Shown piece by piece: positions 11,015 to 22,824 of a stretch of 64,000 nucleotides of DNA (the first letter of the stretch is position 1; every line of letters begins with the position of its first letter). The DNA lies in NCBI GenBank assembly GCA_033558025.1, contig JAUCEF010000016.1, positions 2,108,001-2,172,000 of the forward strand, given 5' to 3'. The notes under the pieces were generated by a model. The model had not been told where the DNA came from and did not search any database. It worked only from the letters and a program-made list of their open reading frames with translations. A program made the translations under genes and the position numbers. The DNA comes from Phytophthora sp. 'mugwort' (Eukaryota; Oomycota; Peronosporomycetes; Peronosporales; Peronosporaceae).

Positions 11015-12100
11015 TGTATTGAGTTGACGACTTTGACTTGACTCGTCGGGTGCAACTTGAGGAATGACGGCACTGGTGAAGTTGTAAAAGGTGCAGGTTG
11101 CGCGAATGTTAGCACAGTGACTTCAACATCGCTGATTGAAGAGGTGAAACGAACCACATGGACGAGGTTTAAAGCGCTATGGTGGATCGTATGAGATGTT
11201 GTGGAAGCACATACTTATCAATGGTAGTTTGAAGGTGTTGTACTGGTGCTTATTGTTGCTTGGCGGTGGTGTGGCCGTTCGAAGCGATGGCGATCGTCGG
11301 GCAGGTCGACGAGCTTACGTCATTTTGGAGGATAGAAGCGAGCTTGCGATGGGCATCTTGGTCTGCACGCGAAATAATACGGGGGCGAGTGCTGGAGGAG
11401 TCATTGTGCCGTCTGGGGGCCAAGCGGGACAGGATCAGAGTTCGGCTGGTTGGTTTGGACAAGTGTGTCACGAAATCAAAATTGTGGAACTCTTTTGATT
11501 TATGGACTTGTTTGTCTGTGGGTTCTTGGAGCGGGAGTGAATCTTGTAGCGTTCCAAAGCTATTTGAAAGGCAACTTCGTGATGGTATTATGTGTCCGAA
11601 GTACTAAGATAGGGACGTTGGGGCGATTGGAGACGAGTATGGCTCACCACCAAACATGAGCACGATTGTCAGTATCGTACCGGTATCGTTGCTGCTGCTA
11701 AACCACTAAGCTAGAAATGCGCACCGACATAACTCTTTTATTATCAATATATTAATATAATATATCCATATACTTAAAATTCATATAATAATATTCTTCA
11801 TCCAATAATCTTCGCTACATGAACCGCGACGCCCTTGGGCTCCAGGGTCCCTAAAGCGATGCACCTAGGTGATCCACCCACTTGCTACTAGGACAGGCGT
11901 CATTAATCGAGCAAAGGCTCCTGTCATGTAGCAGCACAATCCAACAAGTCCGCTCTGTACAAATTGTTTGTGGCTCTTTTTTCTCCCCGAGTTTGAATGT
12001 TTAAAATGGCAAGTGGGATCACGACGAGCTCAGCATCTCCTGCTCGTGGCTCCACGCTCCGTTGTGCAGCACCACCATAGCATCATATTTCCAGCGAGAA
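11015..12100. other. divergent intergenic region
   Basis: This stretch separates the NYN gene (minus) from the PIF1-like gene (plus) and should hold both promoters. Positions 11720-11810 are very AT-rich. I see no supported gene. Confidence 0.5.
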
Positions 12101-14317
12101 ATGGCAGTACGCTGCACGGTGGAGCTGCAATCCGCGGACGGATGCACCGGCCGCAACATCTCCACGACGTTGTATCCGAGAGCCACGGTACGTGCGTTGC
12201 AACTAGTACCGAGCAGTGCAAATCTCTTCCTAAACCATTGGGTTGTGTGCAAATTGTGCCAGCTTATTCGACGACGTGGCGGACTGGAACTGATGAGCGA
12301 CGACCCACCGCTGCACAAGGCAATTAAGATTCAGGCGCACAAGTATGAAATCTACTCGAGCTATGCGGCAATGGGCAAGATGGCACTCATCCGGTTGGTA
12401 CTGAGTGGATTAAAATGAAAAGTTTGTCATGTACGCAATGAGGGTGTTGATCGTTATTATGGTGATATATGGCAGACGTGAACGGACTCGGATCACCCAA
12501 TTTAACCTGCGCGAAGGCGACCCGGAGGAAATGGTCGCGTTGCGGGACTTTTGCATACGGGCTGGCGGCATCTCCAAGTCGACAATTCTTGTTGCAGCGT
12601 CGGTAGCTAAGAGACCAATGCCTGTAGCACCTTCGACTCCTATGCACAACCGAGCTGGCATTAAGCGTTCGCGAAGTGCACTTTCGGACTTAACTAACAG
12701 CTCGCAGTCGCCAGGACCAGATGACAGAGGTGCCCGACGACGCAAGACTGCCCACCATGCAACTTCTCCACTACGGCCAAACCATCGAATCTCAAGGCTG
12801 ACAGAGGAGCAAGAACGCGTACTGCAACTTGTCGCGCAAAATAAAAATGTATTTTTCACGGGCAGTGCAGGTACGGGCAAATCGTTTTTGCTTCAGCATC
12901 TACTCAAACACGGTTGCGGCCACGCGGTGGGGCGTGTATTTGCAGCAGCTACGACAGGGATTGCGGCATATAATATCGGCGGCATGACGCTTCATCACTT
13001 CGCGGGCATTGATCCGCGTGCCCACACATCGAGGCAAGAACTGCTCAAGCAGATCAGCCGCAAGAAAGACGCTATCGCTCGGTGGAAGAGTGCTCGAGTT
13101 CTTGTTATCGACGAGATTTCCATGCTGGATGGACGGCTATTCGACGACCTAGAGGCTGTTGCGCGGCAGCTACGTCGAAGTGCAGCTTTCTTCGGTGGTA
13201 TCCAGCTCATTCTTTCCGGCGACTTTTTCCAGCTACCGCCAGTTGGCAGACGCGTTCGCGGCCAATGTGCTGATTCCACACCACCACCACCATTGCTTTG
13301 CTTCGAGAGCAGCGCGTGGGTTAGAGGGATCACCGAAACGGTTGTTCTGAAGGAGATTTTCCGCCAGCGGGATGACGAGTTCGTGCGAATTCTGAATGCC
13401 TTCCGCGTTGGACGACCTACGGCTGCAATGATCGACAAGCTTAACGAATGCTACAAACCAGCTATTGGCAGCGGTAGTGACGACGCCATCCATATTTTTT
13501 CACACAACGACGACGTTTTACGGGTAAGACTTCGTCCCTACATTGCTTCACTCTAATGCTGTCTACTTAACTCTGTGTATCTTTCACGTTGGCAGACTAA
13601 TACACGGGCACTTGACGACCTGGGAGGGAAGAAATTCAACTACGTTTCTGCGGATCGGTACATTGCATCTACCCTAGCATCCTCGTTTTTGGCCTTTAGC
13701 TAACAGGTTCTTTCTTGCCTTTGTGAATTGGCATTCTTGCCTTAGCGGCAAAACCGAGTTCCTCAGTGCGTGTCCTGCACTCGCAAAGTTGTCGCTGAAG
13801 AGTACGAATCTAGTCTTTCGCTGAGCATTTGAAAAGGCTTCGCAATCTGTAAAATTCTAACCGACTCTGTCTTCTAGAAAATGCACGGGTTCTGCTGATC
13901 AAGACACTGAGTGCTGCTCGTGGTTTAGTGAATGGCTCGCGCGGGGTCGTGGAGGGGTTCACACCGCAGTCAAACCTGCCCATCATTCGCTTCTCCCATG
14001 GGGTCACGGAGATCGTCGGACAGGAGGAATTCTCGGTAAGCATCGCAGACACCGTACTGGCCTCACGACGGCAGCTACCGTTGGCGCTCGCGTGGGCCAT
14101 CAGCATCCACAAGAGCCAGGGATTGTCGTTCGATGCGGCCGTGTTGGACCTGTCACGTGTGTTCGAGTTCGGCCAGGCCTACGTTGCATTGTCCCGAGTG
14201 CGGTCGCTGGAAGGACTACGGCTGCGAGCTCGTGTGCGCGATCGGAATGGAGGCCGCTTGCTGGCGGATTCGCGGGTAGTAAACTTCTACGAGGCAATAT
14301 CGAGCAGTGCGCAGTAA
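12101..14317 (+). CDS. PIF1-like DNA helicase
   Basis: A superfamily 1B 5'-3' helicase of the PIF1/RRM3 type, acting in genome or telomere maintenance. The model is join(12101..12393, 12476..13523, 13596..13657, 13746..13801, 13878..14317), giving 632 residues. Every intron (72-88 bp) is GT-AG and all phases close. Walker A is GSAGTGKS near residue 226, Walker B is VIDEISMLDG near 307, and GDFFQLPPV follows. The C-terminal motifs are SIHKSQGLSFD near 561 and YVALSRVRS. The N-terminal 200 residues are unlike yeast Pif1 and contain a basic, serine-rich linker. The ATG at 12101 is the first in frame. Exons 3 and 4 are only 62 and 56 nt but restore the expected sequence between the Walker B and C-terminal halves. 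Confidence 0.88.
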
Positions 14318-14805
14318 AACATTGAAGAAAAACATTATTTATTATATTGCACCGGAATAGCCAGTCGGAATGCGCCGTCGGACAAGCCTTCTAGAAGATG
14401 GCCACCATGTATTTATTCCTGCTTCTGAAGCACAATCACTAACAACTTGTGTTAGGGCCTCTTCAACATCGCCGGTCTAATGTTGCGACTAATTCCAGAA
14501 GCAACTTAATCGTCACGCGATTCACATTTGAATCGTAGCGAGTCAGCAGAATTGTCCAATCATTTGTTTCCAATCATCAATTCCAGACTGCGATTCGTCA
14601 AAACATGTCGACTTCATCGCCCCTAGCCCGCCTGCATTTGGTTGGTTCGAGTGAAGCGTGGCCCGCGGTGACTTGACATTTGTATGGCTTGCGTTTTGAA
14701 GGCCGGTTTGTATGGCCAGCGCCGCGCCTCGGGCTTCCCCGCTTCCGCTAGACTTATTTTACCCTTCCTTCCGCTCCGCGTTAAAGTCCCAAGCCCGAAT
14801 CCAAG
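14318..14805. other. intergenic; eL37 promoter
   Basis: This lies between the PIF1-like stop and the eL37 start. A pyrimidine-rich stretch at about 14745-14790 precedes the ATG, as expected for a ribosomal protein gene. Nothing else is recognised. Confidence 0.4.
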
Positions 14806-15468
14806 ATGGTACGGCCTGCCTTTACCTCAGCGTAGCTCGGTCTGCGTAGCCCAGTGCCATCGCCCGTCTCCTGTGCCTCGTGGCGGCCTCAGCGCCGCTG
14901 TTTGCGCATCGACACAGCAGCTACATCGTCGATATCCAGCATGTCAATCAGAACAGGCTTGCCCAGGATAAGCTGCCACAGACGTCAATAGCTGGCGCAA
15001 CAGGAGACGGACGGACGGACGGATATACCGTGCGCAAAGCAGCAACAGCAATGAGACAAGAGAGAACTGACCAAAGTGTATGTGAATGGTTTTGTCACTG
15101 TAGACGAAAGGTACGCAGAGTTTTGGCATGCGCCACAACAAGACCCACACCATCTGCAGACGGTGTGGGCGCAGCTCTTACCACATCCAGAAGAGCACCT
15201 GCTCTTCGTGTGGCTACCCTGCTGCCAAGATGCGCAAGTGTAAGTATCAACGTCCCAATCGTAGCTCTTCGTCAGGCAATGGCGCGATTGGCAGCAGTGA
15301 CTAATAAGTATATTGTTGCTATTCGCAGACAACTGGAGCCAGAAGGCCCTTCGTCGCCGCACGACTGGCAGCGGCCGCATGCGCCACCTGAAGAACGTCC
15401 AGCGTCGTTTCAAGAACGGCTTCCGTGAGGGTTCTTCCGCTGTGTCGAAGAAGGCCGCCACCAACTAA
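14806..15468 (+). CDS. RPL37: 60S ribosomal protein eL37
   Basis: Zinc-binding protein of the cytosolic large ribosomal subunit. The model is join(14806..14808, 15104..15239, 15329..15468), giving 92 residues. Exon 1 is only the ATG, followed directly by a GT donor; such minimal first exons are known in ribosomal protein genes. The product begins MTKGTQSFG, has the zinc motif CRRCG...CSSCG, and ends with [10 protein letters not shown] and a basic tail. Length and sequence fit eL37 (90-97 residues). Intron 1 is 295 bp, much longer than other introns here, and carries a GACG tetranucleotide run near 15006-15020. Intron 2 is 89 bp. The short exons explain why no long reading frame marks this gene. 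Confidence 0.93.
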
Positions 15469-15799
15469 GTACGCTCAAGAGCATATCCGCTCGAGGGGAA
15501 CAGGGAACAGGCAGCTTGGGGTAAAAAATCAACACACTAGCTAGCGAAGCGACAGGAAGACGGCGACTGGGAGCGTGGAAGACGTTGGGGACGAAACGAA
15601 AGTGGACCGTGGAGCTCTTAGTGTGTGAGCGACGACCGACGACTCAGGCGGAAGCGTGTGGAGACGATCGTCTCAATCGCTTATTGGGGCCACCATGAGA
15701 CGCCAACGACCTTCCAATCCAATATCCACATCCTTTAGCTGTTCCTCCACTCGAGTTCTGTGGTTCTGTTCCTGTATACGATGGAGAATGTGTGAAATG
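15469..15799. other. convergent 3' region
   Basis: This is the shared 3' space of eL37 (plus) and the SF-assemblin-like gene (minus). No gene or strong hairpin was seen. Confidence 0.4.
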
Positions 15800-16990
15800 C
15801 TACGCTGCTGTGGTGTCTTCTCCTAGGTTCTCGAGGATGCTAGCTTGCAATCGGCCGAACGAAGAGGACAGGTTGTCGAGGATCTCGAGATCTTCCTTTT
15901 CCCGAAGCGCGCTTTCCGCGCGGAGTTGAGCGCGTAGAGCCACCAGCCCCTGCACGTGCGTCGACTGGTCCCGCCCAACGGCGCGGTTGTCAACGCGCAT
16001 AACGTGGTGGAACTCCTCTTCGCGCTCCTGGAACTTGGCAATTCGGCGTGCATTCTCCGTGCGGAAGCTTACGTCCGTCTTGCGCTCGTTGCTCTCCAAT
16101 GCGTGCAACGTCTTCCTCTCCCGCTTTTGCGTCTTGGCGTTCTCAATGTCGAACGTCTCGTGGTTCTTCTCTAGTTTCTGTGTAATGGCACCCTGCAGCT
16201 TCTCCATGATCTCGGGCACCGTTGTGTCTGTGAACGTGCGGAAGTCGGACTCGCTTTCGTGCAGTCTGCAAAGTTAAGTAAATGTCCATGAGCTATAATA
16301 GATGCTATACGGCAGGTTTGGTAGTGCGAACTTACTTCTTTTCTTGGGTATTAATCTCCTGAGCCTCGAGCCGAGCAAAATGGGAGAGCGTCTTCTGCTC
16401 CAGAGTGAGAAATGCTGTTTGAAACTGCTTTCTAAAGTCCGTCCGCAATTGCTCGCTGGAGCTCATCATAACGTCGTGCTCCGTTGCTAACTTCGCCTCG
16501 AGGTCGCGACCCCGCTGCTTCACTGCATCCTACAGCAAATAAAACTCTGACATCATTAGCCTGTTCCCTGACCTCAGAGCAAAGCCTTTGTCGTACGATA
16601 CGCTGTTGGAAGTCGACGTTGTACGCGTGCACTGCCGCCTGCAGCTCCTGCATATCGACCTCAAGGTCTTCTTCGCCATCTTCGATTTGGTCTGCACGCT
16701 TGGACTCGGGCGGGAAATCGTTCGGCGGCCGGATCTACCGCAGCGAGAGCAAAAAGCAAACACCCGGTAAGCAAGTCCAACTGATACTGGAAACATTAAC
16801 CAGCAATCTATTATGTAATACTTACCGCTCGAGACGGCGGCCCACCAGGGGGAGCGATCGTTTCATTGTACCTCGCGCGATAGACCTGCTTGACAGGAGC
16901 AGGCGTCACTGTGGGTACAGCGGCTTCCGACTTTACCGCCTCATCGCCAGCAGCGGATTCCTCCGTTGTAGCTGTAGCGTTTGCCTCCAT
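15800..16990 (-). CDS. SF-assemblin/beta-giardin-like coiled-coil protein
   Basis: A 328-residue protein from complement(join(15800..16265, 16336..16529, 16573..16734, 16826..16990)); all phases close. The first 55 residues are low-complexity (Ala, Thr, Pro, Glu), and the rest is almost continuous Glu/Lys/Arg/Gln-rich coiled coil. The TRKxQ-free heptads and overall length resemble SF-assemblin, the striated fibre protein of basal-body rootlets. That would fit an organism with flagellate zoospores; localisation is inference. Intron 2 (16530-16572) is only 43 bp, but reading through it shifts the frame into a non-coiled sequence, so splicing is required for a continuous rod. The alternative is another coiled-coil cytoskeletal protein. 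Confidence 0.75.
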
Positions 16991-17285
16991 ATCACTACCG
17001 TAGTATTACGCCCGATTAGATTTAACAATAAAAACTGAGCGTCTCTTCATAAGATCGATATCTACAAGAAGCTGTTCACAAACCAACTAAGACTGGAGGA
17101 AGGGCTTTGCGTTGACAAACTAGGGCCGCCGATTCTTTTTTTTATGGCATGTATATTAATGTAGGACGAAGCAGCAAGACAAATAATGTCATGCAAGACG
17201 TACAACCCAGAACATCAATAATGACATTCATGACCAAGAACTCATACATAATGGAAAATGACAGATCATGCAAAGCTATATTTGC

Positions 17286-18949
17286 TTAACTGCGGAAGTT
17301 GTCGACCGTGCGTACATCCCAGTAGCTCGAGTTCTGACGCAGGAACAGAATCTCCTCCAGCGTAACTGGATGCAGACTGTTGCTTTCGTGCCCGAACGTG
17401 ATGCGAGCTATACTAACTCCACCATATTCGAGGTGGGCGGAGCATTTCCAAGCGGAGCGTATTGCTGCTCACGCTCGGCAAGCCGACGCCGCTTCTGCAG
17501 ACGCTCTACGAAAGACCCCTCTCCTTCGCCATCAGGTGCGGAGTCGGGCGCGGCTCCAACAGCAATCGGGCGCAGGGCTGCCTTCTCTGCCCTCGTCAGC
17601 CGGCTAGAATTACCACGCAGCACACGTACACAGCCAGATTCGAAGTCTGGGCTGTGGACGATGTCATCTCCCGGCCACGCATATTTCACATAAATAAATT
17701 AGCATACCTTGCCAAAACTCGCGTCGCACGCAGTTAATTTACCCAGATAAGTGGCGTACTCTGGCTTGGCATTGATGAGTCAGCCGAACCACCCGCGAAC
17801 GTCTAGCAGATCGACGTCGGTTTTTTGGAACGGCTTCGATACCGATTTGACGTCCTTCCGCTCTTTGTAGAGAGAGCGCAGACGCAGGTAGCAGGCCGGG
17901 GAGGGAATCAGGTCTTCGATATCGTCGCCCTCCTTGTCAAGGTGCTCGAGCAGCTTGAAGTAGCGATGGAGCATCGAAAACGTTGAGCTCCACCGGGTGT
18001 CTTGACGGACAACCGGTCGAAGGTCAGTTTTAAGGCTAAAATTAAAAAATTCGCGTTACGGGGATATAAACTAGTATAAATATTAGAAAATAAAATAAAT
18101 CAACACAAAATAAACAAGCGACCGCAACTTGCCGATTGAATTAGCGTCCGTAGCTTGATCACCAGGGCTTGCCCTTCAGCAAGGTCGGTCTCGTGATCTT
18201 GTAGCTGCTGCTGCACTGCGCGGTTGAGCCGGTGGGAGGCACACCCAACCAGGGGCACGCCGACTAACGTAACCAGACGCCGGTTAACGCTGCAATTGTC
18301 TGCTAGGATAAAGACGCACTGGTTCAGCTGCTTGCCGAAGTCACGAGGCAACATGTTAGCAAGGAATTCCCTGTGAGCGACGGCGGATAGGTCGTCATCG
18401 GCATCATTTAGGAGAGGAGCCATGCATAGCAACGGGGTTATAACCTTGCTTTTCATTAACTTCGTAGCAAGCGAAGACCGCGATGTAGTGCTCGGACAAA
18501 TGGGTCCACCCATCCAGGATGAGGCCAAAGGCGTCCGGCATCTTGGAGGCGACAGACCTTTCCATTGCTAGCACGACCCCTTCCATTGTAGCCCGCAGGG
18601 TCTTCACGCAGATGGGGTCCAGCGTGGTGTAGCTAATTACAGCGCAAAGTAAAAACACATCTAGAAACTGTTTCTTAAATAAAAAACAAATAAAGCAAGA
18701 GATTAACGTACCATCGAGTTGTGCGATTCTCGCAGAATGAAAAAGCAGATTGCTCATGACTATCCAGAGCAGCCACCCGTACAGCGTGTGTGAGGTCCGT
18801 CGCACGTAGTTCAGTAGAGAGCCTGCCTCCCCCGTCGTGGCTTCGAGAATCTTCACCTCGAAGGCGGGGTGCTCTCGTCTCACGTGCTGCATGAGATTGG
18901 CGTGTCCGTTACGGCGGGTCTGCTTCCGAAGCGTACCGCAGCAACCGTC
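17286..18949 (-). pseudogene. degenerate hAT transposase (copy 1)
   Basis: A minus-strand hAT-family transposase remnant. It starts with half a BED-type finger (HANLMQHVRREHP, about 18870-18910). The catalytic-region signature LILDGWTHLSEHYIAVFA lies near 18500-18550, and LADNCSVN with GCASHRLNRAV near 18220-18310. It ends with a C-terminal dimerisation segment (LHPVTLEEILFLRQN, about 17320-17370). A GTACGT...TAG stretch near 18640-18711 looks like a retained intron. Stops and at least three frame breaks make it inactive. Related in family, not in detailed sequence, to the copy at 35368-36831. Confidence 0.8.
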
Positions 18950-19687
18950 CTAGTCGTCGCGGTACGGTTGAAAGTAGAACCCTGAAACCTGGGCGGAAGT
19001 GAAGGTGGGCGGGGCGCGAGACGAGGATCATTGCGTTGGTGCTTGCTGGGAAGGGATGGAGTTGAGGCGGGTGGCTTGCAAAATGCATAATGAGAGCTGT
19101 AAGTCCCCTGTTGTGCTGGTAGGTTGCACGGTTGGTCAGGAAAGAATGACAAACCTGATGGATACATTATGATATTTTGTAGGAAGTCCAGCATAAATTA
19201 TGACATTTGGTAGTCTTGATGGCATTCATTCATATACACAATGAATGATCATTATTTTTATGGCCATGTTAATGTCGGCAGCCCTGTGACAAACCCACTT
19301 GTCTCTAGTCGTTAGTATGACACGCCACAAGAAACTCTCTGTCGAGGCGTTATTGGGCAGCAGGATCGACCGCCACTTACCCGGACTGCAGATCGCGATG
19401 ATGAACTAGACAAGTTCCTTGTTCACCTACGTTAGCTACGCAAAAGAGTGGTGGCGGCGGCAACTTTGTATAGAAATATACGCGTGACTCTGGTACGGAT
19501 TTGTGTTCGGTGCTCCCCATGCCATCAGCATTTGTTACAATAGCCGAAACGACTTCCTGTCGCTCCCTTTGACCCGCGCGGTCGTGTCTTCATGACTTCA
19601 ACTACATGGATAGTTTCTAGCCATTAAACATCCGCAACAATTTACCGAAATATATACGTTTTTTACCGTGCTTTAGAAGCTCATACT
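18950..19687. other. intergenic, no gene seen
   Basis: This lies between the hAT remnant and the MFS gene. AT-rich stretches occur near 19190-19270 and 19625-19665. No supported feature was found. Confidence 0.4.
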
Positions 19688-19915
19688 ATGAGTCGTAGTG
19701 TTCGTGCATCGAGCTTGTGGCACATGGAAGGCACGCTCGTTATCAGCAGTCCGACTCGTGGCAGGTCTCCATTGGCTCGCGGTGACCCGGCTCATGAGCG
19801 TGCAATCTGTAGATGGCTACACGGAGACGCACGCCGGATGCGTCTATCATTCTGTCAGTCAAAGGTCCGTCGTTGCTCTCACTCCGTGTTAGATACCGCA
19901 GTCCGTCCGTCAGCC

Positions 19916-21424
19916 ATGAGGTCGTGCAAGTTCCAGTCGCAGGGGCTTATCGTACTACTGTGCCTCATCAATATGCTCAACTACTTGGACCGAGGCATCA
20001 TCCCGGGTGCACCGCAGAGCTTCCGGCACTTTATCACGTCGTCTCTGGGCGTGGCTGTCACGGACCAGTCAATGTACTTTGGTCTGTTGTCGTCAGCCTT
20101 CATCATCGGCCACTCGGTGCTGTCGATCGCCTTTGGATACTTCGCACTAAGTTGTCGACCGTTCCGTATCATTGCGTTGGGGACGAGTATCTGGATCGGC
20201 GCCATTGTGATTTGCGGCATCTCGGAGCACGTCGACAGCTACGCGCTCTTGATTGTCGGTCGAGTCTTGAGCGGCGCAGCTGAAGCTTCGTTCCAGTGCG
20301 TGGCGCCTCCTTTCATTGATCGTCACGCTCCACCCGAGCGTGGATCACTCTACGTCGGTATCTACCTGGCCTCAGTGTTTGTAGGCGAAGCCATCGGGTT
20401 TGTCTACGGCTCGGCGTTCGCGGACTCGTCCCTCACGTGGGCTGGCGGATACTACCTCGAGGCGATTCTGATGGTCTTTCTTGTATGCTGCTGCTTGTTC
20501 TGCGTGCCGGATGAGCTCAACGTCGTGCCTCCGAAAGACGACGTCGCGATGAGGAAGTCTCTCGTGTTGACTCAAGAGTTGCCAAGCGGCATCCGATCCA
20601 TGAACTCGAACGGCTTGGAGCAGCACATGATGTCGCCGGTGTCACGGCCCGAGCTGACGGCGAAAGAGGAGCCGTTCTTCCGCGCGTGGTGGGACGTGCT
20701 CTCTAACTTCCCCTTCTTGCTCTTCGTGCTGGGCAACGGCGCGTATACGTTCACGTTGGGTGTATACAACACGTACGGCCCTGACCTGTTCGTCGGGTTG
20801 GGTCTGTTCTCGGATGAAACTTCGGCGTCACTGGCCTTCGGCATCATTGTGGCAGTCGGTGGCCTAGTAGGCACGCCACTAGGAGGCTGGTTTCTCGACC
20901 GACAGACCAAAGATACGGCCGTCCCGGGCAAGCGGTGCTTCGTCGCCATGATGTCCATCTTCGTGTACGTCACGATCGGGGAGATCTTTATCCTCATCAT
21001 GTGTTTCCTCGGTGGCTCAAAGGGCGCCTTCCTTGTATGCTTCACCATCGGCTTCCTCGGCATGTGTGCGCTTTGGGGGCCTCAGATGGTGGCGATCCTC
21101 GAGCTGTTCCCAGCGTCGCGCCGGTCGCTGGCCATCTCGGCGAACGCCGTCATTATTCACATCTTCGGCGACGTGCCGGCGCCGACCATCATGGGCGTCG
21201 TGTGGGATTCTTGGGCGCCCAACTGCGGCGCTGTCGAGGGCGACGACGGCGACGCCGATCTCAACCCACTGTGCAGCGAGGACCAGGACGGTCTCAAGAA
21301 CTTCATGCTGCTGTCGACGTTATGGATGGTCTGGGCCGTGCTGCTGTGGGGTCTGGCCGCCGTCGCTATTAAGAGAAGGCAGAGGAAGGGCGACTTCATG
21401 CTTATCACACCTGCTGTGTACTAA
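19916..21424 (+). CDS. Spinster-like MFS transporter
   Basis: A major facilitator of about 502 residues with roughly 12 hydrophobic segments. The TM1 motif LNYLDRGIIPG is the Spinster (SPNS) form, and GRVLSGAAEASFQ in TM4 is also typical of that family. A hydrophilic loop of about 60 residues sits between TM6 and TM7. Spinster proteins are linked to lysosomal or plasma-membrane export of sphingolipids and lysophospholipids; the substrate here is unknown. The open frame extends upstream to an ATG at 19688 (578 residues). That extension is Ser/Arg-rich and unlike a transporter N-terminus, so the ATG at 19916, shortly before TM1, is preferred. The gene has no introns. Confidence 0.85.
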   Translation: MRSCKFQSQGLIVLLCLINMLNYLDRGIIPGAPQSFRHFITSSLGVAVTDQSMYFGLLSSAFIIGHSVLSIAFGYFALSCRPFRIIALGTSIWIGAIVICGISEHVDSYALLIVGRVLSGAAEASFQCVAPPFIDRHAPPERGSLYVGIYLASVFVGEAIGFVYGSAFADSSLTWAGGYYLEAILMVFLVCCCLFCVPDELNVVPPKDDVAMRKSLVLTQELPSGIRSMNSNGLEQHMMSPVSRPELTAKEEPFFRAWWDVLSNFPFLLFVLGNGAYTFTLGVYNTYGPDLFVGLGLFSDETSASLAFGIIVAVGGLVGTPLGGWFLDRQTKDTAVPGKRCFVAMMSIFVYVTIGEIFILIMCFLGGSKGAFLVCFTIGFLGMCALWGPQMVAILELFPASRRSLAISANAVIIHIFGDVPAPTIMGVVWDSWAPNCGAVEGDDGDADLNPLCSEDQDGLKNFMLLSTLWMVWAVLLWGLAAVAIKRRQRKGDFMLITPAVY

Positions 21425-21940
21425 AAAGAGGATAGCAAACCATCAATGCACTGCCCTCTTGTCTCGCTCTCTAAGCTGACGAACAGCCTGTCAAACAGCC
21501 AAGGCGTGCAAGGTTCAATATGGACCGATCATCATCCATGCGGACTAAACAAAATCCACGTTGGGTCTCGTACCACGGCTTTCGTGGGCGCTGCTCCTCG
21601 TACCTAGGATATTGCATTGACCGCCCCACCTCACTGTGAGGAGGGGGTGGGACCTCACTGAGTCCCAGTGTGTGGCCATCACGGATCCGTCGTCCATTTT
21701 GCTGTGTACCATTACACGAGAGGCAAGTTGAAGTGGATGGGTACGCTGTACCTTTACGGAACCGGTTTCTTTTCCTATTTTTAGTGTGGTGCACTTTTGG
21801 CACTCCCGAGCCAACAGCTCCGTTCGACTCCCCATTCGCCGAGCTGCCTCTACGCCGCTCACTTCTTCGTCTCCCGCGCCCTTCAGCAGCCCACCGAACA
21901 CACGCCCAGCTCCGTCTGCATCTCAAGTACCTGCTGCAAC
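21425..21940. other. intergenic between transporter and Chz-like gene
   Basis: No gene is supported. Antisense frames here carry no motifs. The pyrimidine-rich 21850-21935 stretch is the likely core promoter of the next gene. Confidence 0.4.
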
Positions 21941-22582
21941 ATGGGGAGCGACGAGAAACCCGTAGCCAAGCCGTAAGCACGCGTTTTCTAGCAGCTGTTG
22001 CCCCCAGAGTGTGTAGTCGTCCGTCTCGCAGCCTCTGACGCCCTGTTTTGTATGGTAAAATGCAGCACTGAGAAGGAAACCGCCGGCCAGAAGCGCAAGG
22101 CTCCGGAGGACGCGAAGATCTCGTCGCTCTTCAAGTCTGGTGACAAGAAGGAGACCGCCAAGGCCAGGAAGGAGGACACCTCCAAGAGCAAGGCGAAGAC
22201 CAAGAAGGAGGAGGAAGAAGAGGATGAGGATGAGGAAGAAGAAGAGGATGAGGACGCTGAGGAGGAGGGAAACAAGGACGACGAGGACGATAGCGACGAA
22301 GAGGACCTGGCCCCCAAGAAGAAGAAACGGCGGACGCGTGATAGCGACAACAGCGATGACACTGGCGACGAGTCGGAACCCGAACTCAAGATGACGGAAG
22401 ACGATCTTATTGGTGTCGACACGTCCAACATCATCCCGCGCTCACGACGCCGTGCGGCTGTGGCTGCCATGGCGCTGGGCTCGGAGGAGATTGCCGCTGC
22501 CACGGGAGTCGCACCTGCTGCTGCTGCTGTGGCGAACGATGACGATGATGACGGCGAGTCTAGCGACGAGGCCGAGTTCTGA
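21941..22582 (+). CDS. acidic nuclear protein with Chz1-like motif
   Basis: A 182-residue protein from join(21941..21972, 22066..22582). The first exon encodes only MGSDEKPVAK and part of a proline codon, and a 93-bp intron follows. Residues about 45-110 are a Lys/Glu/Asp-rich stretch with a long acidic run and a basic KKKKRR-type signal. Near residues 125-140 is DLIGVDTSNIIPRSRRR, which closely resembles the CHZ motif (IDTSNII with GRRTRG) of Chz1/HIRIP3, which binds H2A.Z-H2B dimers. A histone-chaperone role is inference from this short motif and the acidity. The tail is Ala-rich then acidic. Confidence 0.65.
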
Positions 22583-22824
22583 GCCGAGGCAGCGGACGGA
22601 GTTCTGCTTGCCGACGCGCTAATTCACATTGAAATAACTCTCTTTTTACCAAGTTGCTCTTATCTATCGGAAAGGGGGGGGGGTCTCTTTTGCCGTGTAA
22701 ACTGTTACCAACAGTTGGAATTGTGGTGTGATTGGCATGATAGTGCTATCTAACGATCTAAGAGTCTAGGCAATGTCGTACGCACTATTGTGTTCCGTGG
22801 ACATGCGCGACGGGAAGACGTACT

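Noticed and set aside
14809..15103. snoRNA in the long eL37 intron
   Set aside because: Looked for C/D and H/ACA boxes; no convincing pair with correct spacing was found.
20572..21063. 163-codon minus-strand frame in the MFS gene
   Set aside because: Shadow of the transporter coding sequence; no own domain.
22140..22394. Arg-rich frame inside the Chz-like gene
   Set aside because: It is the shifted reading of the GAG/GAC/AAG-rich acidic region; no independent start or motif.
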